Part shown: in pieces, positions 45,844 through 57,780 of the stretch
Layout: each line of letters begins with the position of its first letter
Numbering within the stretch: the first letter of the stretch is position 1
Source: Pseudoscleropodium purum
Taxonomy: Eukaryota; Streptophyta; Bryopsida; Hypnales; Brachytheciaceae
Length of the DNA stretch: 64,000 nucleotides
Assembly: GCA_963969395.1 (NCBI GenBank)
Contig: OZ017797.1
Coordinates: 39,866,001-39,930,000, forward strand
Reading direction: 5' to 3'
Notes under the pieces: generated by a model
What the model was told of the DNA's origin: nothing
The model's database searches: none
The model's input: only the letters and a program-made list of their open reading frames with translations
Translations under genes and position numbers: made by a program

Positions 45844-47690
45844 CTATTGCGTGCCCTCGGCATGGGGCTCTTCGACCCCCAAACTCTCAACATCATCCTG
45901 GATACTTATCTCCGCCAGAAGGACAGCTGATGAGTCCCCTGCTTCCGGGAGGTCCACAGGCATACGCTCCTCCAGGTTGGATTCCAGACCTCCTGCAGGC
46001 ACGCCCATGCTCGCTGTAGCAAATTGAGGAAACTTTGCAACATCCAAGATCAGCTCTAGCATACCCGGCGGGAAGGCCTCAATGGCAACTTCCGTTTCCA
46101 TTTGAGCTTGAGCGTGAGCTTCGTCTTCGACTTTGATCCGTTGCGGCATAACTCCTGCGAGAATTCCACCGACATCTGGCGTAGGGGCGTCAGCTGCAAC
46201 GGTTTCAGGCACGGTAGAGTGTGGCGGTAGATGTTGAGGAGCTGCAATCAGTCACAGGGATCATCGATTAGTAGTGGCAACCACAAACGCCAAATTCAAG
46301 ATTCTTAAATATTAGAGCATGCACGTCACAACTTTGGTCAGCCGCTCTGAATCTCGCGAGGTTAACGAATTTGACCACAGTGGATACATAGATTGACGCC
46401 TTAACACTTCAATGTCTTTCGGGGGGTCATTCCATCCCGGTCCCTCTCCAACAAACAAATTCACGACCCTGCGTACAACTGTACAATTCACAAGCATGTA
46501 AAACAGGACACTCTGCTGTTCTCCCTAATCTCATAGAACGTTAAATTGGCAAATTTCTATGAACTTGACACTTTTACGTCAGACCGTGCGTTCAAAAAAC
46601 CTGTAGGAGTCGTAGACTGTAGAGGATTGTGCATGTGCGTGAATCACAAAATTTTGCCAATTCAAAGAAATTGTCCATATAGACAATAATCTTCATATCC
46701 TCGATCTACTGCTACATGATTGATCAACCAAGCATCATTTATGGAGATTCTGATTGATAACAGACAAATGGTTTGAGTTTGCTCACCTCCAGCTGCTATA
46801 TAGTCCACCAATCTCGAAGGAGCCACACCGTTTTCCGCCACGGACGAAGACACTCGAGGGCGTGTGACCCTCATGTTTGCCTCATCCCTCTCAATTTGTC
46901 GAGGAAGGCTCGCTACCTCGGCCACTGCTAGCCATATGTTCAAATCAGTTTCATCTGCAGCAGCATTATCTGCATCAATGTACTCTATGGGATCTTGTAT
47001 CGCCGGGAGCAAATCAACTGCATGCATAACAATGTCGGGAAATAAATCAGCTTGATCGGATTTGTGAGAACCTTAAACAGCAGAAACATAGCAGGAACAG
47101 TGGATCGAATACAGTCTCTGGCGAATTTAATATTTTGATTCTAACGCTTTGATTCTTCAATGACTAAGTACGTATTGTACGTAATGGCGCACCGCATGAA
47201 CTGTAATACAGATGCAAGCTACCCACTGAGTCGTGCACCGCACAAGCTAAGCTGCAGGCACTCTACAAGGAATGCACTCTCACAATCGCCGATGAATGAA
47301 ATTACTACAGCTCACAAACCCAGAGCTCTACCAAATGACCCAAAACACAGCTGGTAACAAACATGACATGCAGGGCCATATTATGCAGTCACTGCAGTAC
47401 ACTGAAGTATACATATATGATGAGTACAGACTACAGAGCCACAAATTCCTCTAGAAATGTGTAAGCATCTCATCTCATCCCTGTCTTCAGACATGTATCT
47501 CAGGGATCGAACCTAGCCAAACGTTGTACTGCCCTTCCGGGTCAATGCTCGGAGGGGTCCGCAAATCACCAGACACGCAGGGCATTGAGAAGGCTTCGTT
47601 GAAATCTTTCCAAGTTCCGTCACCATCGTTATTTCCTACCAACGGATGGCCCGGAACTCCTCTTCCTCTGTTACACACACAAGCATTCAC
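45844..47690 (-). CDS. Multi-exon gene, copy B (unknown function, better preserved)
   Basis: Minus strand. Exon-like blocks: about 47690-47487 with GHPLVGNNDGDGTWKDF and PSIDPEGQYNV; 47017-46787 between a GCAG acceptor and a GT donor, with the core LPRQIERDEANMRV and ending DYIAAG; 46241-45844 after an AG acceptor in matching phase 1, with LPPHSTVPETVAADAP, an acidic/Gln stretch (EDEAHAQAQMETEV), FPPGMLELILDVAKFPQF, and a Val/Glu-rich end EEPHAEGTQ. The last block is about 85 residues longer than in copy A. Substitutions between A and B keep the reading frame, which supports real coding history. No domain is recognised; the product looks acidic and soluble. The first-exon limits and true start are uncertain, so the gene could be longer upstream. 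Confidence 0.5.
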
Positions 47691-49440
47691 TGTGAGCTCT
47701 CTCTCTCAGATGCTTATAACTACATGATTGGTTACTGTCTCTATTCTGAGCAATTACTTGTAGTACTTTGGCTGATAGCTTGTTATACTCACCGTGTCAA
47801 CTGTCTGAGCTAGAGCTAGATGAGGTTGAAAGCAAGTATAGATGCCAAGATCAGATAAAGTCAGAATTAGCATCGCAGTTCATTTGAATCCGCTCTGATC
47901 ATGGAAACAACGAACAGGAACGCTAGCTCATTACTTCAGGGGAATACTGTAAGTCTGTTACTTGCAGGTGATTCCAGGGATGTACATCGATGCCGTAAGT
48001 ATGGTCTGCGGCGTTTGCAAATATGATTATTTCTATCGGGTTGTAAATTGGGTTAGAAACTTAGAATGCAGGTTCCCGATTCTACAGCAATAAATAATTC
48101 TATACTTGATTTACATATTGGTAACCGACTGTGATGCGATTATTCTACATGCACCCGGCCCTAGACTGCAATAACTGAACACACTGCCAATGCCAGTCAA
48201 TGAGATTGACTTTGCACTTAAAGTAGGTCCATAAAACTCTCTGGCTCTAAAAGCATTCTCTAACGCAGAGAGGTACAGTTTGCTTTCTCATTCCACCACT
48301 CATGTACATTTCAGGAGGTGGATGTTTTTTGTGATCACTGCATTTTAACTTCAAAAATTTGTAACTAGAATTCACAAAGCTTCAAAAATATGAAATAAAT
48401 TAGGTTAAATGTCAATCCGTTTGTCTTTCAACGAAAATTTACTGAAATATTTTAATAAGTTTGACCTTCACTAATTAATTTTTAACTCTTACATGGGCTT
48501 TTTAATGGACTTCCTACCTAACAATTGAAATTTGACACTTCTAGTCTTTTACTACCTATCTTGGAAAGTCCAATTGTAGAATCTTGAAGGGTACTTATAA
48601 TTTGCTCTATACACTCAAACATTTAGTCCATTATTTCTAAAAATGCTAAAAGATCAAAGCAATCAAAATTTAACTCAACATTCAAAACTTAAGGGAACAT
48701 TTTCACATGAAGAAGTTTAAGGTCCATTTTAGTTTTGCTCTATCTTGATTTTTGAATTCATTGAATGCATATTTTCAAAAACATATTCTATAGTGATCTA
48801 GATATATGACCTTGAGGGCTTTTCCACACTAGAGGAGAGAAGCCATGCATAGCAAGCTTTAAACCAATGAAAGCTTCCAAAATTTAAGAGGCCAAGGAAT
48901 GTAAGTTGATGGATTATACTCAAAATTTTAAATCCAAAGGACAAAATGAAGAAGACAACAATTTTATTTTTTGTGAAAGAAAAAATGCATGAGTTTTGAG
49001 TCTCTAAATTTGTAATCAAGTGCCATATCAAATATGGCCTGACTACAATTCAAGCGTAGTCCCTCACAACTCACATTATGAGCTGCCCTAGTTTAGAGAA
49101 TATTTAGACTACCACAATAGTTGAGACATTATTAATTTATGTTGTCTTTACCCTCTACACTATTGGGCCTTTCAATTGATAGCTTCTGAGATCAAGGCTT
49201 CTCAAATTGATTGCGAAGAGACAGAGCCTTTCTTTGAGTAGGTGCTTCAGAAATATATGAAGGGTACCACCTTAAAAAATCTAGGATGACCAAATGCTTT
49301 GCAGTTTAATAGTTTATTAATTATAGAGCATCTACTTGGAAGGCGGCTCATTCTCTAAATACGTAAACGAGTGATACAGTTGGTTCTCTTAACCTTTCTA
49401 ACATTTTGTACTCTAAGTACAACTGAGAAAGACGAAGAAC
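47691..49440. other. Non-coding stretch
   Basis: No supported gene. Base composition is less AT-biased up to about 48,250 than beyond it, compatible with the 5' flank or 5' introns of copy B. The open frame 48798-49031 has no motif. Confidence 0.4.
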
Positions 49441-49808
49441 AACCATTATGGGTTTTAATCGTCCTTTTCTAAACCATTCGGATGCGTGCCATGCCATTCA
49501 TGGTGTTCAGATCGACATTCATATCCGGAACTACTCTAATAATTCTGCAATTCTCCACTTTACTTGCATGAGCGCCAACTTAATAGAAGTACATGCCGTT
49601 ACGTTAGTCGGCCATTGGGTCAGTCGCGTACTAAGATTAGATCGAGGAAACCCCGTACCCCAAATCTGCCGCACGAGCAAATTTCGACAAATTAGGGTTA
49701 CACGTGGGGTTCACCGACGTCCGGATTGCATCTTGGAGATCGACTGGGGCGTAGAAGAGAGCGCTAAAATGCTCATTCAGGAAGCAAGTCCATCCGAGCA
49801 CAGAAGAC

Positions 49809-50150
49809 CTACCTCGGAGAGGCGGTTTGCACCCCCTGCAAGGAAGAGAGCAAGTGCCAGAGCAGCACCGCGAAGATGTCACAGACTTCCTCCATCCAAT
49901 CCCGATCCCCACTCGTGGATTTCGCCATGTTCCTAGAAGAACAGATCAGATTCAAGACACGGCAGGTACAGGGTCGATTGAAGCTGCGCAGGGTTTGAGA
50001 ATCGCAGTGCGTTTCACAATCACTGCACGCCAGCCAGCACGCTTGTGCTGCCGAGCAAGACGAAGGAGGAAGACGGCATGCCATCGGCTTCAGGTCGCAG
50101 CACCCATCGCCGCAGCTCCCTCCCCAAACCCGAGACCCCTCTACAATCAC
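49809..50150 (-). CDS. Possible first exon of a minus-strand gene (unrecognised)
   Basis: A GC-richer island (49.6-50.2 kb) in AT-rich surroundings. On the minus strand an ATG-bearing frame contains MAKSTSGDRDWMEEVCDIF (start at 49934) and continues to a purine-rich CAGGG/GTGCAA junction that could be a splice donor. The opposite strand also has an open frame of 162 codons (49448-49936), so strand is uncertain. No family recognised. Confidence 0.25.
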   Translation of the reverse strand: MIVEGSRVWGGSCGDGCCDLKPMACRLPPSSCSAAQACWLACSDCETHCDSQTLRSFNRPCTCRVLNLICSSRNMAKSTSGDRDWMEEVCDIFAVLLWHLLSSLQGVQTASPR

Positions 50151-50505
50151 TCACCACCCCTCACCAAAAATTACACCCTCCCAGAGCAACATTCTTCCCT
50201 GAGTTAACCCAACTCGAAATCAGCATCATTCCTCTAGAAAGCAAAACATGATTCTTCCCAAAATCAAATTCCACCATTACTTAATATCAAGTGTTCAAGT
50301 GGGCAGCCCCAGTCAAAGTTAACCTTTGAAAGCCCAAATCTTCACATTTGAAGAAAACAATTTTTTTGATACAAGAGCATCCACTTTGAGCACACAAAAT
50401 TTGATACAAGTGCATCCACTTAGAACATTTTGTTGGAGACATAAAATTATAGTATAAATGATTTCAGGAATTACCTTAATGCACTAAAACACTTATGGTG
50501 CTTAA

Positions 50506-51038
50506 CTCTTAAAGGACTATTTAAGGCACATTTTTAGCAAAAATTGTCATTTAAAAAAATTCTCATACAAATTTCTATTAAACTATTGTGGGAATATTTT
50601 TTTTAAATTCAAATCTTCAATCACAAAAAATTAAAAGATTATGATGTTTGAAGTTGGAAGAAAAAAATTCTATCCCATCTTGCCTAATAGAAGCAACAAA
50701 TTGTAATGCCTCATTGAATGAGAATTTTTTAAGGTACTAGGTGGATTTATTTATTTTTATCCTACATCATTTTTGTCACATACCTGCCAAATTTGAGAAG
50801 TAGAATAGCAACTTTGTACATGCTAACCAAAGCTACTCAAGATGCTTGAAAAGTATGTGTAGGACAACATTATTTTTTTTAATCTAGGCACCTATTTGAG
50901 AAAAATTATATTCCTACCATGGAGGTACATTTTTACACTTCATATTAAAATTTCATGAAAATTCTACCAAAATTGACTTTGTACACAAGTACCTAAGATG
51001 TCATGCATATATTGAACTAACATTTTGTCCTCCAAGAA
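50506..51038. mobile_element. TTAA-family short unit, copy 2 (about 533 bp)
   Basis: TTAA at 50502-50505 followed by CTCTTAAAGGAC. The right end GTCCTCCAAGAA with CTAA at 51039-51042 is a decayed TTAA. Internal blocks align with 13358-13904: AACTATTGTGGGAAT, AAAGATTATGATGTTTGAAG, ATCTTGCCTAA, AAATTTGAGAAGTAGAA, TAGGCACCTATTTGAG and AAATTATATTCC. Confidence 0.6.
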
Positions 51039-51042
51039 CTAA

Positions 51043-52667
51043 TAGAAGAAAGTGACATTTTTTAGAAAGTTGTATGGACTTTAAGAAATTAATCCATTGG
51101 TATGGCATATCCATGTAGAGGTATTTCAAATGCCAAATGCATTACCATTCAATATATTAAAACACTAGGTAAACAAAATTACATTGGGAACTTAGCAGTG
51201 GGGTTGTTGTCTCGATTTGAAATTAAACAATGAGGTGACATCATAGGCATGTAGTTCTACCGTATCACACCATTCTAAGTAAAAAGAAATTGCCCATAAA
51301 TTCGTCTCAATGAGCATTTGAGCATGCTTCTTATTATTGAACTATGTAACTTTAAGTTGTTCAATGAAGCTTGTTGGGGTCAAAGAAAATTTCAGATTTT
51401 GTTAGCATGCATTTTTTGGACAATGAAAGAACGTACTATAAATTTTCAAAATGCTAAAAGTAGGTGTATTCAAAATCAACTTTAAGTTCTCATGAATGGA
51501 GGCTTTAGGTAAGAATCTCGAAAGGTTGGTTTTAGAAACATGTCACATTACATGCAACCTTCAAGTTTCTTTATTAATGTTTACACTTGTAGACATTTTG
51601 AAAAGACATAAGAGATAATCCCTTCCAATCAAATCTTGCCTTCTTTCATTACAACAAAAGTGCATAAGAAGAGCCAGGTAGAGAGAGTAAGCTTACTAGC
51701 AATTTGTGACTCCAACCATCTGAGCAAACAACTGCCAAGCAAACGACTGTCGGCTTCAAGAAATGTTGAAATCCATCTTCAGGAGTTTAACTTAAATATT
51801 GGGACTGAAGAGCAGGTTCATCACATCTGAGGTGAACGCATGCGCAACCCACACAAAAATATGTAACTTTTGCACTTGTATGCAACCTTGACTTAGCTTC
51901 AGCAAGTAAGAGATTGAATCTTTTTTTTGTTGTATGTGACTTCTAATAATGAAATTATATGTCTCTGGAGAAGGAATGAAAATCAATAGTTCACAATGTA
52001 TTGCTCAGAAGAATCTGACATCATATTCAAGTAATCCTATAAAATATGAACCAAACATCCAAGGGATATCAGTCACCTCATTGATTGAACCCAAGTCTTG
52101 AAGATAGCTTGCAGGAAATTCTTTCTGCCAAATAATAAGAAGTTTCTTTGATGTAATAATCAAAATTGAATTTCAGCTGAAGAAATTCCATGAAGGTAAT
52201 ATAATCCCTAGCACCGTGATCAAGAATAACAGTTTAGAAAGGTCGAATACGAGTTCATAACACTGAACTTCATTCTCGTTACTCTAATTGAATCATTGTC
52301 CATTCAAATTCAATTGACAAATCAATTGATAGAAAACTATCTTCAATTACTTGACTGATCCTCTCATTTTCTATGTATTTTTCATGATTCCACAATCTTT
52401 TTATGCATTTCCATGATTCTTTCAAGCATTGAGATGAAATCCATCTTTATTAGGAGACATTCTTGGGTTACAATTAATGCAATTTTTTCAAATCTGTCAA
52501 ACTCCGGCATTATTAGAACCTCAATCCCTCCATACATTCATACACAAAGCAAATTACTTCGAAAAACAGAAATTCTTGTTCTACGAGTAATATGAATCCA
52601 TGTCGCACAAAACCAAATCAATGCATCCCAAGAGCTTTCCAAAAGTTCGCCATATACCCCTACCAGC
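51043..52667. other. Non-coding stretch
   Basis: No supported gene. ORFs of about 60 codons at 51636, 51792 and 52413 lack motifs. No terminal repeats identified. Confidence 0.45.
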
Positions 52668-53231
52668 TTATTTTCTTGACTTCCCAATGTAAGTTTTGGG
52701 ATGGCCAGTATATATGTACTTTGAAATTTTGAAATTCAACACTGTCAATCCGTAAGTCCAAATTGTGCATAACCAAGTCTGTATAACCCAACTTACCGAG
52801 AGTTTTTTGACAGTGCCCCATTGATGGTCTTGTTCCCTAATTTCTGAATTCTTTTGCTTGAAAACACTTCGAATTTTACAACAATTCTTGGTCCATAAGT
52901 CCATATCCTCCATAACGAAGTCCATCCTCCCTTGAATCCTTGCGAAGCGCTTTTCAATAATATTCCATGTACTGAAATGGGCTCCTTTTCCGTAATTATT
53001 GTAAATTATGACAATTTGAAACTCAATAATAGTTACTATGTCCATGGGTCCAAATCGTGCGAAACCACATCGGTGCACTCGTCCTTGCTGAAAGCTTCCA
53101 GACAATAATAAGTATGCCCTTCTAGGACTCATACTTTGCAACAACTCAAGGATGTCTGCAAGCCTTCTACCATTCAGGTGCCGATATTCTTCAGTCCACA
53201 ATATTTCCAAAACAGACATGGTTGGCTGCAA
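52668..53231 (-). pseudogene. Exon-like block with a threefold degenerate repeat (unrecognised gene)
   Basis: On the minus strand an AG acceptor (TTTGCAG at about 53227-53233) precedes an open frame with MSVLEILWTEEYRHLNGRRLADILELL. Three repeated stretches of about 150 bp follow (near 53060, 52910 and 52760). In one frame or another each encodes a D-x-V-x-x-D-L/M-D-L-like peptide: DVVSHDLDPWT, DFVMEDMDLWTK and DLVMHNLDLRID. The frames of the repeats do not agree, so the gene is broken or the repeats are separate exons. Family unknown. Confidence 0.35.
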
Positions 53232-54754
53232 AGCATTAAAAATCTTCCCAGCGCATGCCTAGCAGTCAGCAGCCAATAATAAAAATGAACACATAATACA
53301 TGATTTGATCGTAAAAGTAAAACAGAAGGCAACCTAGGAAAAGAAAATAATGACAAGTAAACAAAGTTAGTGATGGTGCCTGAAGTACCTGAATATCCTG
53401 CCTTCCTCCTTGTTACGAAAAGAAGTTTTCAACATAAGTTTTGGAAGGTACCCTTTCTGATTGCCAAGTAAAACGACGACAAGGCTTGCTTTGTTGATCG
53501 ATGAGTCAGGTGCTTAAACCCGCAGCTTCACTTACACTCTAAAAGATGAAAACGAGGAATCCAAACAAAAATTATTTAAGTAAACTGCACTCGAGGCGGA
53601 GCGTCAGGAACACAAAACATACAACAGATAAACTTGTCTTCAGATATACTCGCACTTGATGTTTGAAACGGTGCGAGCAAGTGAATCTATATCAAAGTAG
53701 TACCTAAATTCATTAACTAAGACCCGCGCTAACAACACTCTTAATACCAACTCTTAATATATTTACCTTCACAACTCTTAACATATATATGCTTCACAGC
53801 TCCGAAAGTCTGAAGTGAAGAACCCAGACAGTCAGAAACCAATCGATCAAGAATGAAACAGCAACCAAGAGAAAGCTAGACGTGAAGGTTAGGACAAAAG
53901 AGTTAAGTTAGTAGATACAATAAAATGGAAAAGGTTTGCTATTTTTGTGCAACAACCCATGCCACATATGGATGCAACCCTGAACCGGGTCCTGAACCAT
54001 CGGTCGTTAACAGCTTGAATGGCAAATGAATCACTATTCATATTCAAAGCTTTCTGCAATACTTGAGAAGGGGTACCATTCAATAAGGATCCTGCAAGTT
54101 TGATTAGCATTAACACACAGGACATCGATCGACACTACCTCCACCACACATATAGCATCTTGTTGGAAAGCAACTTACTCATATAGATCAACTCCGGAAG
54201 TTCATCTTCTGAAAGCGTAGTTAACTTGTCCATTTGAGACGTCGACAACCTTGAGAAATGTACCGACAAATGTGCACCTCCAGAGACTTCAAAGCTGTAC
54301 AGCGATTTATATAATCTGAACAGACAGTGACCAGAAAGTTACATAGTAGGATATCGAAGTTACTGAATCGACAGGAAATCTTAACTATAAAAGGAAGGGT
54401 AAGCCAATCATCCAGTGTTTCAAGAAGACCTCCATATATGCTATATGGAACAGACAATCACTTGGAATCGATTTGGTGTAGAAGATCAGGAATTCCAAAT
54501 ACTTCCACTCAATATATTGAAAGCACTTGTGTCCAACGTGCATTATCCAACCTGTGCGCAGTATATCATTCGATAATCTGTGATCGAGTCGCCATCTATG
54601 TGAACCTTCCAGTTCACATAAAACTGCAACTTGCCCGTGCATCGACATGCACAACGAACCATGTGTCAACTTTATTGAAGTGTAACCAGGACTATACGTT
54701 TGCAATCCAGCTAGCTAGCCCAGTGGTGCAGACACGGGTACAATTGGAACACTT
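53232..54754. other. Mixed non-coding sequence with weak exon-like frames
   Basis: A minus-strand frame at 53889-54125 contains KLAGSLLNGTPSQVLQKAL and could be an exon, without recognised homology. Overlapping frames on both strands at 54221-54917 cannot be resolved. Short (TA)n at about 53783. Nothing else supported. Confidence 0.35.
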
Positions 54755-54835
54755 GTGCTTGTCAAATTTCAATTTGACGCACAAGTCCGACTCAACACCT
54801 CGTGTAAGGTTCGACTGGGTGCAGCTCAAACTCCA
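54755..54835 (-). pseudogene. Fragment of the duplicated gene, copy C (part of exon 1)
   Basis: ACAAGTCCGACTCAACACC and CTCGTGT, with AAATTTCAAT before, match 4771-4815. On the minus strand both encode TRGVESDLC followed by LKFD, with conservative differences between them. The rest of the gene is not found downstream, so this is a fragment. Its upstream flank continues at 57420 after about 2.5 kb of other sequence. Confidence 0.5.
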
Positions 54836-54959
54836 AACACGGGTCTTGAGTGTCATTGTTTATGGATCCGAAGTGTCACACTGGGAGAACAGCGGCGCTT
54901 CTTACCGTGCACTGTAATGACAGAACTACATAAAGTGTGAGCTTAGGCCATCCTCAAGG

Positions 54960-56007
54960 CACCCGTGAATTTGCCCCGCCAAATATAACTCTTCATTTCT
55001 TTCTAATTAGAACTCGAATTCTTTTTTATTTATCATTGGAAGGACATTCAAAAGTACTTTGAATAGCTACAAGAAAAATTAAATTTAAACATTAAATGAA
55101 TAAATAGGGAATTTTGTTAAAATGGCACTGGTAAAATGGCGGGAAACAATTTTGGGCTTTTGGCAAAAGGTTGAAAATCTCAACAAAAATGGGATTATTT
55201 TTGGGAAAAAAAGGTGGCAGAGTTGTGAATTTTGTTGATTTTGTAAGCGGTTTAGTACGCCTATGCCTTCCATGCTTACATATGGCAGTGTTTTGTGACC
55301 CCGTGTGGTACAAATGGCATCCAGAATACCACCATTTTAACGAAATTGCCCATGTAAGATAAATTACTTCAAAAAGTGATAAAAAGATAGAAATTATAGA
55401 GGTTTTGGCTGATCATAGTTACCAATGTACTTTGTATTTCAAATTTGACCAAAAAAATTTCTATCATTTTCACTTTTGCTTATTGTAGTAGAAAATGGCA
55501 TTTTAATAAAGAATTAATAACTTGATTCAATTTATAATTAACCTTATAATGTTGTACAAGCCAAGAAATGATCAATGAATGACTTTGAAGATTAATGTAG
55601 ATATGAAAAATGCACCTATCAATTAACAAATTGAATCATTTTTGGCAAAGTACCTTAGTGATAGATCAATATTTATTTTCTAAACTTTTTGAAAAATTCA
55701 AATTGGAGTAAAAATTAGACTTGATCTACTTCATTTTATAGTCGAATTTTAATTTTAAAAAGATCATTTTCATGAGTGAAATCAAAATCACGTACAAAAA
55801 GCTAGAAGTTGTCAAATATAATTTATGCAAAAATATGCAAGACCATATTGCTTGTGTTGCCATCAAAATGTACATGACAAGTAGGAAGAATTGAAGAAGA
55901 AGTGGATCACATAAAAAAAAAACTATTAGATTTTTTTAAATTTGCATCTCTCAATATGCTTACATTGTCATCCAATAGCCACTTCGAACTATCCCAACTG
56001 AATTATC
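54960..56007. other. Non-coding insertion between the two parts of copy C
   Basis: AT-rich after about 55,000. Overlapping frames at 55085-55362 on opposite strands have no motif. It may be part of a larger insertion spanning 54960-57420, but its ends were not found. Confidence 0.35.
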
Positions 56008-56311
56008 CAAGGTTGACAAATCAGTACATCCGCCCCAAAATAGTGTTCGTAACTCGGACGTCCGAACGTTCGTCCTTACGAACGCCAACGGACACAGCGT
56101 CCCTCTCGCCGTTGGAAGGTGAATGGGCGGGGCGGGGTGGACAGCCCGAGGCGGACGCCCAGATCATGCGAACCACATCAGTCCGCTTGTCGATCGGCTG
56201 GCCGTAACTGGGTGGATGGTCGTACCGGGTCGGACGGGGGGACAGGCGGATGGGGCGGACACAGCGTCTGCGTCCGGACATCCCGGATGTCCGACCGTCC
56301 TGTCAACCCTG
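56008..56311. mobile_element. 304-bp hAT MITE related to the 11.7-kb element
   Basis: Ends CAAGGTTGACA (56008-56018) and TGTCAACCCTG (56301-56311), flanked by a perfect 8-bp duplication GAATTATC (56000-56007, 56312-56319). The left half matches the reverse complement of the right end of the 11.7-kb element (CCGCCCCAAAATAG, GGACGTCC, CAGCGTCCCTC). The right end shares GACGCTGTGTCC with its left end. The middle (CGAGGCGGACG, CCAGATCATGCG, ACCACATCAGTCC) matches 37803-37840. It is thus a compact derivative. ORFs on both strands are shadows of its high GC. Confidence 0.85.
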
Positions 56312-57419
56312 GAATTATCCATGTATGGACATTGGGCAATGGCACAATTTGGATATCACTTCTCAGACTCTCCGGACTTTAAAAAAATATCCTTCCGGAA
56401 ATGAACACAATATTGAAAAATTACAAAATTACATGGTATTATAGAAGGCATGTTGGTACACCACAATTATGTTCTATGCAGGTCAAATTCAAAATTTGAA
56501 TTTTCTCCTAATTTCATATATTCAGCACCTGATTGCATTATAATAGTGAAAAGACTACGTATTTAAGTTTTTATTATTAAAACAACTAGGTATCCACCTT
56601 ATTAAGTTTGTATTTAAGAATTTCATGTGGTTTTAAAAAGAAAATGTTATGAAATTATAGTCCTTTTAAATTGTGTAAAAATTTGTGATTTTTAAAAGTT
56701 CCCATAAATAAGGATATATAGTAATACATTAAATTAAGAATTAAAATTGAACACGGATATGACTCAAACATTGTTTTAGCTAATTATCATGTTTATAAAC
56801 AGTTTCTCTATATTTTGGTGTTCCGGATTGTTCCTTTTACCTCAAATCTAGAATGGAGACAATTCTAGATTTGACAACAAAGGAATGAAAAGGAACATCA
56901 AAATTGTTCAATTTTCTTGCTCAATAGTATTGTGGATGGAATATTACAACTTTCTCATGAATTTGTCATCAAATTTGTGTAAATAAAAAATGTCTAATTT
57001 CTAGTAGACATTGAATGAGTCAAAAAATGATAGTGTTTTGTGGAGACGGTCCTTTTTGGAACCCATATCGTGCACTTGCCCCATTGCAGACCTAAAAGGT
57101 TTGATGGATGACTTCATTGTTGCCTGTGAACACAAAAAATGCACCTTTTGGTTTAATAATCGGAGTATTTTGGTGACTAAGGTCGAGGCACCAATTACCA
57201 ACTATGCCCAATATCCAACCTGAAGAGTGCACTATTTCCAACCTTAGGCCGGAAGTTAAGCTTTAAATTTTTTTTTGGTTCTTTCCAAGGTTGGGACAAT
57301 AAGGTTATAACACACATCTTGAAGTAGTGAGCAAAAAAGTATGAAGTCGTGAGCAAGGTTTAAAATAAATAAAAATGATAATCTCGTGTTGTACTTGCGG
57401 TGAATAATTGGGTATTAGA
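56312..57419. other. Non-coding stretch
   Basis: No supported gene. Opposed ORFs at 57001-57223 have no motif; the plus frame has CTCPIADLKGLMDDF but no further support. Confidence 0.35.
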
Positions 57420-57780
57420 ATTGCAGTACTCGTACAGATCATAGGTCATCATCATATTATACAAGTCAAACTATTATATATTTGCCGCTTGAGAGACAAT
57501 CTGTATAGCGAGTTTTGAACAGTGCCGTTTACTTGAAACGTGCCTTGGAAGATGTGTTGACAGACTGTCAAGTTAATTTTTTCTTATTTTAGACAGGAAT
57601 GAGGAATATAGTAAGCAAAGTCGTCCCCACCCCCCTATAGTTGAGGCCTCATATCAGTTTATATATAAACAAATACATTGGGATTTACTCTGCAAGACAC
57701 ATTGGGCGAAATTCCGTACATTGCTTTCAGATCTGAGCTCCTGCAGTGAAGGTAGTAGTGAAGACTGAAGACATTTCTGG
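57420..57780. repeat. Copy C of the upstream region of the duplicated gene
   Basis: Aligns with 4975-5320: CAGATCA then GTCATCATCAT, TTGAACAGTG, GTGCCTTGGAAG, TTTTTTCTTATTTTAGA, ATATATAAACAA, ACATTGGGC and CAGATCTG words in the same order. It carries the same candidate TATA word on the minus strand. Confidence 0.55.

Noticed and set aside
56021..56444. Several overlapping frames of 64-93 codons
   Set aside because: They lie in or run out of the 304-bp hAT MITE; high GC explains them.
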